NCBI RefSeq assembly: GCF_000002425.4 | Contig: NC_037260.1 | Span: forward strand, 16,729,095 to 16,793,094 | Length of the DNA: 64,000 nucleotides | Direction of reading: 5' to 3' | Source of the DNA: Physcomitrium patens | Lineage: Eukaryota; Streptophyta; Bryopsida; Funariales; Funariaceae | Shown here: positions 11,141 to 19,050 of the stretch, piece after piece | Layout of the letters: the number at the start of each line of letters is the position of its first letter | Numbering within the stretch: the first letter of the stretch is position 1 | Position numbers and translations under genes: made by a program | The notes under the pieces: generated by a model | The model's input: the letters and a program-made list of their open reading frames with translations, nothing else | Databases searched by the model: none | What the model was told of the DNA's origin: nothing

Positions 11141-12397
11141 GATATAAATGAATCATCTACAAATTCCAATATAAATAACATGAATTTTGGATTTTTAAAC
11201 TTGATTAATAATAGATTTATAGGTATTTAAAGGATTAAAGATTATAATTCTATAAATAAAAAATGATAAAGAAATAAAAAAAAACTTTAAAAAATGGATT
11301 TAGTTTCAAATAATGAAGCCATAGTTGGAGTAATAGAAGAAGTAGGTTTAGATGATGATTTGATAAAAAAACTAGAGAATTTAGCTATAAGCATAGATAG
11401 AGATGCTATAATAGAAATACACTTAAGAAGGACTTATGCGAGATTAAAATAGATGGTATAAAATAGTGGATATGCTACAAGCTATATGTTGAAACATGAG
11501 GCCAAAGTTCAAACTAAATATAAAAATGTGGCAAAAAAGATAAAACCTGTAGCTACTGAATTACCAATTGATACTATAGAACATATTGAGCAAGTACTTA
11601 AGGAGCCAAGTTTAAGAGACAAGCACAGAATTGGACATTAATTTATTTAAGAATCATTATCTAAGTTGAAGTTTGGAGGGGATAATTTCTTGATATCAAT
11701 AGAAGAAAATATATTTTGAAAAATGCTTATTGAACATAGTAAGGCATTTGCTTTAACTCCTAATAAAAATGGATGTATGGATCCTAATATTATAATATCT
11801 ATGATAATCTTTACATTGCCACATATTCTATGGGATTTAAAGCGTATATCTATACCTAAAGCTTTGATTCCAAAATTGATAGAATTAATAAAAAAAGAAG
11901 TAAAGATAGGTATTTTGAAACCTTCAATTCTTCTTTATTTTAATAGATGGTTCACAATATCTAAGTAATCAAGGATATTAAGGTTCATTCAGGATATCAA
12001 CTAGCAAACAAAATGACTATTTAAAACATGGAGTCAAGTCCTATGGTACATGAAGTGGCTGAGTAATTTATATGTCATGTCATTTATTCTATTAAAAACT
12101 TGTATTTTGGATATGACCAATTTCAATTAGCTAAAGAGAATAGGAATTTAACCACCATGAAGACTTTTTTAGGTTTAATAAAAATGTATACTTTACTTCA
12201 AGGTACAATCAACTTGATAGATCATATGCAAAATGCTATGAAACAAAAAATAAAAGAATTTGTACTTAAAAAAACCGTTCCATTTTTGAATGATATACCT
12301 ATAAAAAAAGATAGGAAAGAAGATAAAAATGAGACTATGGAAATTGAAGGTTGCAAATTTTTTGTAAAGAAGCATATTGAAGATGTAGCTAAGGTAC
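11141..12397 (+). pseudogene. N-terminal part of reverse transcriptase, family F, cut by element D
   Basis: Open stretches at 11,723-11,968 (HSKAFALTPNKNGCMDP, then a KEVKIGILKPS-like word) and 12,100-12,447 (GYDQFQLAKE, then TMKTFLGLIKMYTLLQG, PFLNDIPIK) are the fingers and palm start of a Ty3/gypsy RT. The YxDD-equivalent region is not reached in normal form. The similarity stops at about 12,397, exactly where the LTR of element D begins, so D inserted here and the rest of F is not found on the far side. The open frame continues a little into the LTR by chance. Confidence 0.6.
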
Positions 12398-12614
12398 TGC
12401 CATGGACATATATATTTATCTCAATAATTACTTATATGATTAAGTAGAAATAATTAAATATATTTTAATTTCATAAAATCTTTTAGTGAAGCTTCTTAGA
12501 AGCTTTATAGACACGATTTTGATTTTAGATGTATTTGTAGGTTGAAAACTTGGCCAACAAATTAACCACATGTTGGTAGCCTGTGGAACAAGTTAACTCT
12601 GCATAATAGCTTGT
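12398..12614 (+). repeat. 5' LTR of element D, left part
   Basis: Aligns with the first ~215 bases of the LTR at 1053-1601 (shared words ttagaagctt, tatttgtag, acatgttggtagc). It stops at cttgt (12,610-12,614), the target-site duplication of element B, and resumes at 24,657. Confidence 0.7.
12610..12614 (+). repeat. Target-site duplication of element B, left copy (cttgt)
   Basis: cttgt directly before TGTTACGG of B. The same five bases follow the 3' LTR at 24,657-24,661. Five base pairs is the usual length for Ty3/gypsy integration. Confidence 0.85.
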
Positions 12615-12832
12615 TGTTACGGCCATAATCATGTAAGCTAATAATTACTTATAGAAATAGGTAGAAGTAAGTAAAAGTAGATAAAAGTAAGTTAATTCTA
12701 TAATATTTAATATAGAAGCTTCCTAGAAACTTCCTAGACGTTGCTTTGACTTCATAGGTGTCTTTAATTGACTTTTTGGATTAGAAACGTGGTCAACAAG
12801 TTGGCCATATGCCACACATGTTGTTAGCTTGA
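12615..12832 (+). repeat. 5' LTR of element B, left part
   Basis: Matches 24,105-24,322 of the 3' LTR with seven substitutions and no gap. It breaks at gcttga, where element A begins with TGTCACGG. Confidence 0.9.
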
Positions 12833-12959
12833 TGTCACGGATACAAAATACAGACTTGAAATCTAACAAGAAGTTCAAGAAGAAGTGGCAGAACTAGATT
12901 AAACAGATTAGTACAAGAACAACACCAGAAGGGTGAGCTAGAACTCCAAGAGATGTGTT

Positions 12960-13000
12960 GTCGAGACTGAAGAACCCTTCAGCCTCGACTCCTATATATA
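12960..13000 (-). promoter_or_regulatory. Element A TATA box with downstream inverted repeat
   Basis: On the minus strand tatatata (13,000-12,993) is followed 3 bases on by two 13-base arms, 12,977-12,989 and 12,960-12,972, which pair at 12 of 13 positions around a 4-base loop. Position suggests core promoter and transcription start of the LTR. Confidence 0.65.
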
Positions 13001-13104
13001 CTACTGAATAGGAAGCTTCTCGAGCTACTTCCGCTAACTAGGACGCTTCTCCAACAACTTCTACTAATTAGGAAACTTCTCGAGCAACTTCCTAGAATCT
13101 ATCA

Positions 13105-13188
13105 GAATATTCTAGAACCTTCTAAGAATATTCTAGAACCTTCTAAGAGAATCTTTAGGGAATATTCTAAGAATCTTCTAGAACCTTC
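13105..13188 (-). promoter_or_regulatory. Heat-shock-element array in U3 of element A
   Basis: Three perfect four-unit heat-shock elements of alternating GAA and TTC with two-base gaps: GAAtaTTCtaGAAccTTC at 13,105-13,122 and again at 13,126-13,143, and GAAtcTTCtaGAAccTTC at 13,171-13,188. They lie about 105-195 bases upstream of the TATA box in the element's own direction. The spacing is the known binding site of heat-shock factor trimers. Function in this LTR is inferred. Confidence 0.7.
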
Positions 13189-13315
13189 TAAAGGAATCTT
13201 TAGAGAATCTTTAGAAAATATTCTAGAAGAATATTCGAAGAATCTTCCAATGTATGTCCATGACATCACCTCCTCTTCTAACTTCGAGGTCTCCGAGAAG
13301 CAATGTTGTTATCAG

Positions 13316-13669
13316 TCAATACCAACGCAAGAAAATGAAAATCTGTCGCATCACATCCGCTATGAATTCCAATTGTTGTTTGCGAGGCAAATGATTCATC
13401 GGCCCTTGGAGCCAACAGTAGTGACCAACACCTTCAACCTCTGACCAAGCGTGAACTTCTGTATCTTCATTGTGAAACTGTCCTCCAAACACACCTTCTG
13501 GCTGACCGTCGTAGGCAGGCTCGACCTCAAATACAATTACTAGCGATCTGTTGCTCGGTATCCTCCGACGTCGTCGTGGTGCAGGCGATTCTTCATCTTG
13601 CGGTCGTCTTCGTGAGCTAGTCGCTTGAGATGACATAACAAGTGTAGTATCTTGACTATCCATGTCCAA
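13316..13669 (-). CDS. Third ORF of element A (conserved, unknown function)
   Basis: 117 codons, intact, starting 120 bp after the pol stop and ending about 50 bp before the 3' LTR. The N-terminal third is basic and arginine-rich (SSRRRPQDEE, then RRRRR at about 32-36), like a nuclear-localisation or RNA-binding tail. The C-terminal part is a compact domain with FEVEPAYDGQP, WSEVEGVGHYCWLQG and NHLPRKQQLEF. There is no signal peptide or membrane segment, so it is not an envelope protein. Homologues lie at the same place in C (25,574-25,927), B (23,641-24,063), D2 and D3. The core GHY.WL.G..NHL..+Q and an amphipathic end (R.I..F) are shared between A and B although the rest has diverged, which points to selection. 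I know no family that matches. Nucleocapsid-like or nuclear-trafficking roles are guesses. Confidence 0.75.
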   Translation of the reverse strand: MDMDSQDTTLVMSSQATSSRRRPQDEESPAPRRRRRIPSNRSLVIVFEVEPAYDGQPEGVFGGQFHNEDTEVHAWSEVEGVGHYCWLQGPMNHLPRKQQLEFIADVMRQIFIFLRWY

Positions 13670-13789
13670 AGGCTAAAATGATGAGAGCAAACTATAGTTG
13701 CTAACAAAGTTCTACACTATCGAACTATGGGTTTTGGAGGTGCCCTCTCCCCTTTTTATGTTACTTGATGAGCAAGCTTCAGCAAGAAG

Positions 13790-16700
13790 CTATCGTTGAA
13801 TCGGCTTAGGTTTATGAGGATATCGTTGATGAAATTCTTGTACCTTTTTTGGTGCATTGGCAAGATTTTTGGCACGCTCCCACGTTTGTTCATTGATGTC
13901 GTATCCACTCCAATGCACTAAATACTCGAATTTTCTCCTATTACGTCGTGAATCTAGTACCTTTTCCACCTCGTATTCCTCATGGTTTTCAATTTCGATA
14001 CTTGGTGGCGGACTTTGTATTCTTTGGGGAAAAACTGACTCTCGATAAGGTTCCAACAAAGACACATGAAAGACTGGATGTACCTTCATAGTAGCTGGTA
14101 ACTCTAGACGATATGCCACCGGATTGATCTGCTTCCCGATAACAAATGGCCCTAATCTCCGATAGTCCAATTTGTCACATGGCCGCTTGGTCTTGATATT
14201 CCGTCGAAGAAGCCATACTTTACTTCCAACTTTAAAAGTAGGCGCCTCATTTTGATATTTATCTGCAGATGCCTTGTAACTCTCTTGGGCAGATTGCAAT
14301 TGAAGCTTCAACGTCGCTTGAAGCTCCGATAGTTGCTTCACAAATCCTTCAGCTGCTGGGTTGTTATTTGCTGAAGAACTCAATAAATCGAGCTTGGGGT
14401 GGTATCCGTAGTTGGAAAAGAATGGTGTTTGTTGAGTTGACGCATGAAGAGTGTTGTTGTATGCGAACTCAGCAAGCGGTAGATATGCAGTCCAATCATC
14501 TTGTTGATAGTTGATGCTGCATCGTAAATATTGCTCCAAAACTTGATTCACCCGCTCCGTTTGACCGTCAGTTTGAGGATGAAAAGCCGAAGAGAGCTTA
14601 ATATCCACCTTCAATATCTCAAAGAGGGACCTCCAAAACTTGGATACAAACTGAGTACCTCGATCCGACACGATATCATCTGGTAGGCCATGATAACGAT
14701 ATATGTTATCAAGAAAGAGTCTTGCGGTGTCTTCACTTGATGATGTTTTCTTGCAAGGCACGAAATGCGCCATCTTTGTAAATCGATCCACCACAACAAA
14801 GATGCTGTTAAATGAATTCGATGGCGGTAGGTCCGTAATGAAGTCCATAGAAACTGAAGACCATGGTCGGTGCGGAATAGGCAATGGCTGGAGAAGTCCA
14901 TACGGACGATGTCGAGGGATCTTGGATCTTGAACAAACATCACAAGAAAGGACAAATTCCTTCACATCCTTCCACATTTGGGGCCACCAAAAATCTCGTG
15001 AAATGAGCTCCAAAGTCTTGTTGAATCCAAAATGTCCCGCAGCTGGAAAGTCGTGGCGAGATTGAAGTATTCGGAGTCGAGTTGGTCCTTTCGGGATATA
15101 CAACCGCTCCTCAAAATACAGAAGATCTCCCTCCACCTTAAACTTGTCATTATCGACACGTTGTTTGATGTCAAGAGCTATAGAATCCTCAATGGTCGCA
15201 GTACGTACCTCGCTGAGGAAGCCGTCATCGATAGTTGCAACAGTAGCAAAAATCCTGAATTTTTCTAGTTTCAACAATGTTGTACATTGTTGATCAAACG
15301 CTGCTTCTCCAGCCTTTGGCGCAAGATACGATCTCCTCGATAATGCGTCAGATAATCCTTGCTGTTTTCCAGGGCGGTAGGTGATAATAAAGTCAAATCG
15401 TGATAGAGACATATTCCATCGAGCTTGACGACGATTCAAAATTCGAGCTGTCATGAAGTACTCCAAATTCTTGTGGTCCGTATAAACAGTCACTAGATGT
15501 GCAGCTCCTTCGAGGAAGTGATGCCACTCTTGGAAGGCATCCACTATAGCAAGCAGCTCTTTGTCGTGGATCTCGTAGTTGATCTCAGCAGCAGAGAACT
15601 TTCGTGAATAGAACGCAACTGGGTGAAGCTTCTTGTCTATGCCCATCTGTGAAAGTACAGCTCCCAAAGCAAAATCTGAAGCATCGGTCTCTAAATAGAA
15701 AGCCTTTGCAAAGTCAGGGTGTACCAAGATTGGAGCCGTAGTGAATGCCGTCTTGAGATCTTGAAATGCTTTTGCTGCTTGTGATCCCCATTTGAGCTTG
15801 TCTTTGCTTGTTAGACGCGTGAGTGGTGCAGCAACTTGAGAATAATTCTTGATGAAGATCCGATAGAAGTTAGCAAATCCAAGAAAACACTGAACATCTC
15901 TAACCGTCTTCGGAACTTCCCAAGATATAATTGCTTCTACTTTTTTTGGATCCATCTTCAAGCCCTCTGTAGTCGCAATGAAGCCCAAAAATTCCATCTC
16001 ATTCTGGTGAAATTGACACTTCTCCAACTTGGCGTAGAGTCCTCGTTCGCGTAGTTTTTCAAGAACCAAACAAACGTGCTTCTCATGTTCTTCTTCATTC
16101 TTGGAAAATATCAAAATATCATCCAGATAGATGACAACAAAGTCATCGAGGTACTCCCGAAAGATGTCGTTCATCATATGCTGAAAGACCGCTGGAGCAT
16201 TGGTAAGACCAAAAGGCATGACATTGTACTCAAAATGGCCATACCTTGTACGAAAGGCTGTCTTCCATTCATCTCCTTCTTTGATTCGCACAAGGTTGTA
16301 GGCTCCTCTTAAATCAATCTTTGTAAAAATCCTTGCACGTCCAAGTTGATCTAAGAGGCCGGAGATCAAAGGTAAGAGATAGCGATTTTTCTTGGTCACC
16401 TTGTTGAGTCCTCGGTAGTCCACGCACATCCGCAGTGAGCCATCCTTTTTCTTCACGAATAGGATTGGTGCTCCAGCTGGCGACTTTGAATGTCGAATAA
16501 AATTCTTGGCTAGATTCTTATCGATGTACTTCCGCAATTCTGCCAACTCCGTCTGCGATAGGTTGTATATTGGACCAAAAGGTGGTTGCGCTCCTTCTTC
16601 TAAGTCTATGGCGCAATCATATGGTCGATGTTCCTGCAGTATATCGGCGTTCTTCTTCTGAAACACGTCTTCAAAATCCCTATATTGCTCTGGTATATTC

Positions 16701-17140
16701 GATGTTGAGATATTCTCGCCGCTAGTTGGAGCTGCATAAATGACAAATGGTGTGCCTTCCTTAAACGATCTTAGGAATGCTCTAGCTCCAATAAACATGG
16801 ATTTCTTCATGTAGGTTCTACCAACAGGTTTATTATTATTTTTTTCAGGAAATGTTATCCTTCGTAGCCTCCAATCAATGGACGGATTATGATCTTCTAA
16901 CCAAGAAAGACCAAGGATAACAGGGCTTGATGGGGTTCTAATAATATTAAAAATAACGTGACTACTATGGTCCTTAAACACTACTTCTATAGGTTCTGAT
17001 TCGTGGGTAACGTTGCCTGACAATAAGGGTCGCCCATCTATCACCTCTACGTGAACAGGTTTGGACTTCTGTACTAAACGGATCTTGTGGCGTTTAGCAA
17101 ACTCTTCATCTAAAAAACAAGTAGATGCCCCCGAATCCAA
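13790..17140 (-). CDS. pol: pol polyprotein of element A (PR-RT-RH-INT-chromodomain), 1116 codons open
   Basis: An unbroken 1116-codon frame. Protease active site DSGAS at residues 2-6. Reverse transcriptase about 200-375 with YLDD at 338-341. RNase H about 478-600 with D486, E528 and D555 in the usual motifs. Integrase zinc site H696, H703, C733, C736. Catalytic triad D766, D826, E862, with the D(35)E spacing. Chromodomain about 1054-1100 with Y1056, W1077 and W1087 as cage candidates. This order defines a chromovirus of the Ty3/gypsy group. The true N-terminus is further upstream by -1 frameshift from gag, but a TAA at about 17,157 (C has a sense codon) and the loss of gag cut it off. So the enzyme domains are intact but the element cannot express them normally. 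The codon listed first is only the first ATG. Confidence 0.9.
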   Translation of the reverse strand: MDSGASTCFLDEEFAKRHKIRLVQKSKPVHVEVIDGRPLLSGNVTHESEPIEVVFKDHSSHVIFNIIRTPSSPVILGLSWLEDHNPSIDWRLRRITFPEKNNNKPVGRTYMKKSMFIGARAFLRSFKEGTPFVIYAAPTSGENISTSNIPEQYRDFEDVFQKKNADILQEHRPYDCAIDLEEGAQPPFGPIYNLSQTELAELRKYIDKNLAKNFIRHSKSPAGAPILFVKKKDGSLRMCVDYRGLNKVTKKNRYLLPLISGLLDQLGRARIFTKIDLRGAYNLVRIKEGDEWKTAFRTRYGHFEYNVMPFGLTNAPAVFQHMMNDIFREYLDDFVVIYLDDILIFSKNEEEHEKHVCLVLEKLRERGLYAKLEKCQFHQNEMEFLGFIATTEGLKMDPKKVEAIISWEVPKTVRDVQCFLGFANFYRIFIKNYSQVAAPLTRLTSKDKLKWGSQAAKAFQDLKTAFTTAPILVHPDFAKAFYLETDASDFALGAVLSQMGIDKKLHPVAFYSRKFSAAEINYEIHDKELLAIVDAFQEWHHFLEGAAHLVTVYTDHKNLEYFMTARILNRRQARWNMSLSRFDFIITYRPGKQQGLSDALSRRSYLAPKAGEAAFDQQCTTLLKLEKFRIFATVATIDDGFLSEVRTATIEDSIALDIKQRVDNDKFKVEGDLLYFEERLYIPKGPTRLRILQSRHDFPAAGHFGFNKTLELISRDFWWPQMWKDVKEFVLSCDVCSRSKIPRHRPYGLLQPLPIPHRPWSSVSMDFITDLPPSNSFNSIFVVVDRFTKMAHFVPCKKTSSSEDTARLFLDNIYRYHGLPDDIVSDRGTQFVSKFWRSLFEILKVDIKLSSAFHPQTDGQTERVNQVLEQYLRCSINYQQDDWTAYLPLAEFAYNNTLHASTQQTPFFSNYGYHPKLDLLSSSANNNPAAEGFVKQLSELQATLKLQLQSAQESYKASADKYQNEAPTFKVGSKVWLLRRNIKTKRPCDKLDYRRLGPFVIGKQINPVAYRLELPATMKVHPVFHVSLLEPYRESVFPQRIQSPPPSIEIENHEEYEVEKVLDSRRNRRKFEYLVHWSGYDINEQTWERAKNLANAPKKVQEFHQRYPHKPKPIQR

Positions 17141-17286
17141 TAAAGCTAAAGTTTTTTATTTTTGAGGGCCTAAAAACAAAAGAATTGTAAAACAACGGGC
17201 AGGTTGGACAGAGAAGGAGGAACCTGATTGTTGTCGTGATATTAGATTGTCCAGCCGCACGGTTCCTACTGTGGCTGGGCGTCGTC

Positions 17287-17293
17287 GTTTTCC
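17287..17293 (-). promoter_or_regulatory. Candidate -1 frameshift heptamer, element A
   Basis: Minus strand GGAAAAC in frame G-GAA-AAC, followed by seven codons and a TAG that ends gag. The pol frame is -1. The same arrangement is found in B, C and D. It marks the last conserved position of element A. Confidence 0.5.
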
Positions 17294-17295
17294 GG

Positions 17296-18608
17296 AATCA
17301 TCGCACTTCTAGTCGATGCTCCCAATATTCCAGTACAAATACTGAGTGGTCAGGTTCAGTGACTCCGTTACAGTCAGCCGGGGCATACTGGAATGCCCCG
17401 TTCGATTCCAATAACGGGAGTCAGCAGGAAGAGAAGGACCAATTCACACGACGGGTTCGAGGAGCCAATTGGATCCAATTTCGATAATCCAATCCGGGTC
17501 CTCTTACCCAATATGAGACCTGTATTGGTGAGGCAACCCAATGCAGTCTAGTTACGAGAAATCCAGGTCTTACTACGGGTCTTAGCCAATCTGACGCGAG
17601 GACCAATTTGACCCAATTACGGGAACATCTAGGTTACTACGGGCATCTTTCCCAATATAGGACCTGAATTGGTCGAGCGACTCAATGTGGTCCCGATTAC
17701 GGGGTTCGATTCTGTTTCAGGCTGTCTTGTTCTCTATGCCGTCTCAGGGAACGTTGTTTTCGGTAAATGGATTTCTTAAAGGTAAAAACGGAGGAGAAAG
17801 CTTGGCGACGAGAGCCAATTTCGAATCCAAGTTGAGGTGAGAGCCAATTTCGGATCCAAGCTTGAGGTGGGAGCCAATTCCAGATCTAAGACGGAAGATT
17901 GAAGAAATTCAGAGGATAAGGTTAGGGGGGATATAGTTTTGGAGTGGTGTGGGTTTTTTTTTTGAAGGAGAAATCGGGGGGGGGGGAAGTGAGTTTTTCA
18001 AGCTTTTGCAAGGTTACCTGTTCGGGTTTTTTCATTGGAGGTTTTTGAAGATCAAGGGAATTAGAGAGAGGAGCTTCATGCTTCGCGTCGGGGAAGGAAA
18101 GACATAGAATTTGGATTTTTCTTCTTCGTAGAGTTTTGGGAAGACTGAGGCAATCGCTGCTGAAGTCAGTGTTGTAATGGTGAATCGAGATTTTTAAATG
18201 AAGTGGGTTTGAATACTCTTGACTGTTTTGTGAAATCGAGTTACGTCTGTGATTGAAGGATTAAAAGGGTGTCTATAGGATTGAGTATGCGGAGTGAATG
18301 AAATTTACTGGGTTAATCTAACAAGACAGTCAGTGGATACGAGATCGTAAGTACAAAGCAGTATTGAAGGTTAACAGTTTGGGTTGTACGGGGTTCTCTG
18401 TAACGTCAAGAGACCTACCGGCTGGGGCAAAAAGGACTTCGATAAGCAGTCGAAGAGCACCCGTATAGATTTACGGTACATTGTTGCAGTCGTTTATATT
18501 CCAGCAATCAAAAACTGATAGACTGCTTGACTATCGGCGAATCTCCATACTACCTTCTACAGCCAGACGCTCGGCGCGTTCTCGAGCAGGAAAGCACGTA
18601 ATACGACA
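17296..18608. other. Unrelated 1.3-kb GC-rich segment between A and the 5' LTR of B
   Basis: Matches neither A/C nor B, and no copy is present in the window. It replaces the gag, leader and 5' LTR of A and about 140 bp of the LTR of B. It contains two diverged units 143 bp apart (cccaatatgagacctgtatt near 17,510 and cccaatataggacctgaatt near 17,653), three copies of a ~30-bp word (gagccaatttcgaatccaag, near 17,814, 17,841 and 17,870), a G-run near 17,980 and no convincing ORF. It most resembles filler DNA captured in break repair, or a third insertion followed by deletion. An assembly error cannot be excluded. Confidence 0.6.
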
Positions 18609-18837
18609 ACGTAGCCCCTAGTTAGATAGTATATATAGAGACAAGAGTGAAGGCTTCTTCACTCTTGTCAATTCCTTTCTTGCTTCTAGTCAAGGTTCAA
18701 GAGTCTTTAGTTTCTTGTCTTGTGGCAATAGCCATTCCAGTTTCCTTTTAATATACCTACTTGTCTATATTTTGACTTATTATATCGAGATAGCCTTTTG
18801 GTGTATATTTTCCCTCATCGAGTCTTTGTCCTTGACA
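18609..18837 (+). repeat. 5' LTR of element B, right part
   Basis: Matches the last ~229 bp of the 3' LTR, from cgtagcccctagttagatag to ccttgaca. About 140 bp that should precede it (24,323 to about 24,428 and beyond in the 3' LTR) are missing. Confidence 0.9.
18630..18669 (+). promoter_or_regulatory. Element B TATA box and perfect 12-bp inverted repeat (5' LTR)
   Basis: tatatata at about 18,630-18,637, then gacaagagtgaa (18,640-18,651), a 6-base loop, and ttcactcttgtc (18,658-18,669), which is the exact reverse complement. Identical in the 3' LTR. Confidence 0.7.
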
Positions 18838-18856
18838 AATTGACAAGAGTACACTT

Positions 18857-18876
18857 ACAATATCAGAGCTTTGTTT
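18857..18876 (+). promoter_or_regulatory. Possible tRNA primer site of element B
   Basis: acaatatcagagctttg resembles the tatcagagc word of initiator-tRNA-Met primer sites in plant retroelements. It lies about 20 bases beyond the LTR end rather than directly on it, which is unusual. The same atatcagagct is found about 30 bases inside element C (minus strand, near 30,820). Confidence 0.35.
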
Positions 18877-19050
18877 TTTCTTGAGTAAGAGTGGATTACC
18901 CCTTTCTCTTGACAAGACATAAGCGTATTAGAAGTTTGTGGATTACCCACTTCTAAACTGATATTGTTCTTAGTATCTTCTTTGTTATCAAGTCTTTCTT
19001 TTTTTTTTGTCTTGAGCAATATCAAACAAATTTTTCTTCTTAGTGTCATT

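Larger units (their letters stand above)
12833..13265 (-). repeat. 3' LTR of element A
   Basis: 433 bp, bounded by TGTCACGG and ATGACA on the plus strand. Aligns with the C LTRs in the R/U5 part (tacagacttga.atct, gatgtgttgtcgaga). The U3 part is longer than in C and made of TTCTAGAA/GAATATTC words. Confidence 0.85.
12833..17295 (-). mobile_element. Element A: chromovirus, 5' half missing
   Basis: Minus-strand element of the same family as C. Present from left to right: 3' LTR, polypurine tract (13,266-13,279), third ORF, pol. Similarity to C stops just after the gag/pol overlap at about 17,295, so gag, leader and 5' LTR are missing. The left end abuts the LTR of B with a clean TG border. 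The right border is a 1.3 kb unrelated segment. Confidence 0.85.

Noticed and set aside
1..12397. The F fragments at 1-1050 and 8700-12,397 as two halves of one element split by insertions
   Set aside because: The integrase end lies upstream of the gag on the same strand, so they cannot be one collinear copy.
13316..13669. Envelope gene of an endogenous retrovirus
   Set aside because: No signal peptide, membrane segment or cysteine pattern, and only 117 codons.
14703..15065. Plus-strand ORFs inside element A (also 14,269-14,514, 16,076-16,312)
   Set aside because: Shadows of the 1116-codon pol on the minus strand.
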